A DNA stretch of 64,000 bases from JBBRHQ01 sp963738305 (GTDB taxonomy: Bacteria > Actinomycetota > Thermoleophilia > Solirubrobacterales > 70-9), in contig CAVTVU010000011.1 of the NCBI GenBank assembly GCA_963738305.1, forward strand, positions 62,001 to 126,000, written 5' to 3'. This document shows positions 61,887-64,000 of the stretch, piece after piece. The notes beneath the pieces were generated by a model. That model ran no database searches, was not told the origin of the DNA, and worked only from the letters and a program-made list of their open reading frames with translations. How positions within the stretch are numbered: the first letter of the stretch is position 1; every line of letters begins with the position of its first letter. The position numbers were made by a program, and so were the translations under genes.

Positions 61887-63014
61887 CTACGCAGATACCG
61901 TCTCCTCGTCGGGGTCGACGACCCCGAGGCTCTTCACTACCTCAACGGCACCGTTCCGGACCTGGCCGATGTACATGTTCATACTGGCGTGATGCTGTCC
62001 CGGAACCATCTCGGCCGGCCCACCGGGGCCGGCGGTGATCTTCGCGTGGTCGAGCGCCGCGATCACCGCGTCCCGATCGATCGATTCCGCTTCGCGCACT
62101 GCTGACTCCCAGAGCCGGAGCCCCCGGTACATGCCCGTGCACGCGCTGCCTGCGGTGAACATGGCGCTGCCGGGGAAGAGCTCGTTGTAGCGATCGAGGA
62201 GCTCTCTGCTGAACGGATCGTCGACCGCCTGGTAATAGTCGAGGCAGCCGTAGAGGCCGTCGGCCTGCTCCGCAGGCACGAGGTTGAGGAAATTCTCGTC
62301 GAAGTACGTGCAGACGAGATGTCCACCCCCCGCCATGAACCCGGCGTCGTGGAGTTGCTGGAAGAACGGCGTGAGACCCGGCGGGACGATCGTGTTGAAG
62401 ACCACCTCTGCCTTCGCCGAGATGATCTTCTCGACCGTCTCGGCGTAGTCCATTTGATCGAGGGGGTAGTAGTCCTCCTCGACGATCTCGCCACCCTTGG
62501 CGGTGACGATCTCGCGCACCCTCTCGTTCATGACGTGCGGCCAGATGTAGTCGGCGGACGGAAGCGCCCACCGCTTCGCGCCGGTTTCCTCCATCAGATA
62601 TGGGATCAGCGGTGCGACCTGCTGCGCCGGCACCGGGCCCGTGCAGAAGATCAGCGGCTCTGCCTCCTGCCCCTCGTACTGCTCGGGATAGATGTAGAGC
62701 GTCTTGCCCTCGGTCACCGCGGGGCCCTTGATCGCCTGACGGGTTGAGCTGTAGATGCCTCCGAAGACCACGTCGACCCGATCCTGCTCGACGAGCTTTC
62801 TGGCGGCGGCAGCCGCGGCATCATCATCGGTCTCGCCGTCCTCGAGGTAGAGCTCGACCGGCTGACCCAGGAGCCCCCCGGCGCCGTTGATGTCGTCGAT
62901 CACCATCTTGGCGACGTTTGCATCGGCGACGCCCATGAACTCCAGCGGCCCGGTCTGCTCGGCGATCACCCCCACCCGGACGGGTCGGTCGAGGTCCGCA
63001 GTTGATTCCTCCAT
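61887..63014 (-). CDS. AmiC/UrtA-like amide- or urea-binding protein without signal peptide
   Basis: The 375-residue protein has the type I periplasmic-binding fold of the AmiC/UrtA/FmdD group: VRVGVIAEQTGPLEFMGVAD, VDVVFGGIYSSTRQAIKGPA, TLYIYPEQYEGQEAEPLIFC, WALPSADYIWPHVMNERVRE, and GQHHASMNMYIGQVRNGAVE. ABC-transporter members are exported lipoproteins, but here the start is MEESTADLDRPVRVG with AGGAGG upstream and no hydrophobic segment. It may therefore be a cytosolic sensor like AmiC. No transporter or amidase gene adjoins it. Confidence 0.85.
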   Translation of the reverse strand: MEESTADLDRPVRVGVIAEQTGPLEFMGVADANVAKMVIDDINGAGGLLGQPVELYLEDGETDDDAAAAAARKLVEQDRVDVVFGGIYSSTRQAIKGPAVTEGKTLYIYPEQYEGQEAEPLIFCTGPVPAQQVAPLIPYLMEETGAKRWALPSADYIWPHVMNERVREIVTAKGGEIVEEDYYPLDQMDYAETVEKIISAKAEVVFNTIVPPGLTPFFQQLHDAGFMAGGGHLVCTYFDENFLNLVPAEQADGLYGCLDYYQAVDDPFSRELLDRYNELFPGSAMFTAGSACTGMYRGLRLWESAVREAESIDRDAVIAALDHAKITAGPGGPAEMVPGQHHASMNMYIGQVRNGAVEVVKSLGVVDPDEETVSA

Positions 63015-63303
63015 GTCGATGCCTCCTGTTCGTGCCCGGCGTTGCCGCCTCAGGCGTCCTAGCCGCTGTTACGAGCTCCACTCTCCGCGGAGTCGACGTA
63101 CTCCACGGGCCGATCCTATTGGTGCCGAGACGATGTCCGCGATCGAGGGCGGTCTTCGAAACCGGCAGCTTGGGGTCCGCATGGCACCCACCTCACGGCA
63201 GCTGGGCAGGGAGAGGTCCGCGCGCACGGCAACAGGGTGGGCACTGGCGCCCTGAGGGCCTCCGCCCAATGCATCAGAGGCCAGCGCCCACGCCGTCTAT
63301 CGG
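63015..63303. other. Non-coding gap
   Basis: Upstream region of the amide-binding gene and downstream region of the barrel protein. I see no gene. GGGCGGTCTTCGAAACCGGC at 63145-63164 resembles the GGCGGTCTTCGAAAAC word at 61097. Confidence 0.4.
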
Positions 63304-63780
63304 TCAGCCGATCACGTGGAAGATGAAATCGAACTTCGTTCCCGCTGGGTTGTGGTACTTCAGATCCATCTCACCACGCGCGTTCCGGTACGCGCCCGTA
63401 CCTCCGGTTATCGCGAGGACGCTGTCGCCGGTGTCGTAGAACGGACCTTCGACCGTGATCTGCCCCTTCGGCAAGAACGTGGTCCAACTGCACTCCCACG
63501 ACTCGCCCACGGCAATGCGGATGCAGGACCCCTGATCGGTGCCGACCTGCTTCGTGTCGTCGCCATTGAAGACGTCGTTCGCAAAGGTCAGGATGTTGCC
63601 GACGTCGTCCCCCGCCGTTCCATTGGTGACGGCGTCGGTGGTTGCGTGTTCGACCACCGTGATTGCCGGCCCCCGATGATGGTGCCGCCAATGATGGTGC
63701 CCGCGACCTGCGCTGGCGCTCACCACGAGCACCAGCGCCACCGAAGCCGCCAAGAGCGCAAGTGCGATTACCCGCTTCAT
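63304..63780 (-). CDS. Secreted dirigent/allene-oxide-cyclase-like barrel protein
   Basis: The 158-residue product has a signal peptide (VIALALLAASVALVLVVSAS) then a His-rich stretch GRGHHHWRHHHRG. The body matches the AOC/dirigent beta-barrel: NDVFNGDDTKQVGTDQGSC, ESWECSWTTFLPKGQITVEG, and SVLAITGGTGAYRNARGEMD. The His cluster after the signal peptide may bind metal. The ATG at 63778-63780 follows AAGGAGG closely. Its function in bacteria is not established. Confidence 0.8.
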   Translation of the reverse strand: MKRVIALALLAASVALVLVVSASAGRGHHHWRHHHRGPAITVVEHATTDAVTNGTAGDDVGNILTFANDVFNGDDTKQVGTDQGSCIRIAVGESWECSWTTFLPKGQITVEGPFYDTGDSVLAITGGTGAYRNARGEMDLKYHNPAGTKFDFIFHVIG

Positions 63781-64000
63781 TCCGCCTCCTTGTTCGAGCC
63801 GGACCCAGGCTCCTCTCCCGAGGGGCCACATGGGGCCCGGCATGCATTTCGCCCTCCGTGGACCGTAACGGACAGGCGTCGATCCGCCATCACTACCGGC
63901 TTGATCAGACCTTCACGCTGATCCCCAATCTCGTGGTCGAGGGCTCGACTACTGCGGCCTTCGATCGAAGCCGCCCGGCTGTCGCCCGGGCTAGGCTCAC
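63781..64000. other. Non-coding window end
   Basis: Contains the ribosome site of the barrel-protein gene (AAGGAGG on the minus strand). Nothing else is recognised. Confidence 0.4.

Overview
This is a 64 kb stretch of high-GC bacterial chromosome, most likely from an actinobacterium of the class Thermoleophilia (Solirubrobacterales or Gaiellales). The evidence is the GC-rich codon use, many GTG starts, the actinobacterial-style TetR, MMPL and DUF427 genes, and above all the many NTF2-like proteins beginning MSQENVE and ending EALEAAGLSE, which I associate with that class. The assignment is inference; no 16S gene is present.

Layout. 0-13 kb: a cut LCP-family envelope gene, an FmdB zinc ribbon, glycyl-tRNA synthetase, a TetR regulator divergent from an R2-like ferritin-fold protein fused to an SCP2-like tail, a VOC protein, an amidase, a secreted lysyl-oxidase-like protein, a second TetR, and an Hsp20-Lon-GT39 run. 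13-19.5 kb: an MBL-fold hydrolase, a fatty acid hydroxylase, a D-2-hydroxyacid dehydrogenase, a winged-helix protein, malate dehydrogenase and isocitrate dehydrogenase; nearly all of these except icd carry single-base frameshifts that look like sequencing errors. 19.3-26.7 kb: a cyclase-ATPase signalling protein facing a cyclic-nucleotide-binding protein, an AidB-like acyl-CoA dehydrogenase, an M50 protease and a cupin. 26.7-30.7 kb: a succinate dehydrogenase operon of SdhA-SdhB-HdrB-like type without membrane anchors visible; SdhB carries an unusual in-frame insertion. 30.7-41.5 kb: an antiporter, asd and lysC around a DUF427 gene, a PadR-MMPL unit, DUF4188, a thioesterase, a MerR regulator and a degenerate GGDEF protein. 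41.5-51.5 kb: the conserved recR-ybaB-dnaX cluster, a GT-C membrane enzyme, a CASTOR/POLLUX-like channel protein, the SRP RNA, a sulfatase and a Kup potassium transporter.

51.7-61.4 kb looks like a genomic island. It starts at an intact tRNA-Val(CAC) gene and ends at a 50-bp direct copy of that tRNA's 3' part (49/50 identical). It contains a decayed BNR-type secreted protein, an SGNH hydrolase fused to a serine beta-lactamase, and the most striking object in the window: 14 tandem genes for small NTF2/SnoaL-like proteins on one strand. Almost all are separated by exactly 3 bp. A nearly invariant repeat of about 50 nt spans each junction and encodes the C-terminal tail of one protein, the Shine-Dalgarno sequence for the next, and the next N-terminus. 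The interiors are highly diverged. No integrase is recognisable. A 3' fragment of a tRNA-Ser(CGA) lies just inside the right end, suggesting an integration hotspot.

After the island come a secreted hypothetical protein, an AmiC/UrtA-like amide-binding protein without a signal peptide, and a secreted dirigent/allene-oxide-cyclase-like barrel. A 43-nt hairpin element occurs three times in intergenic DNA at 24.7 and 39.5 kb.
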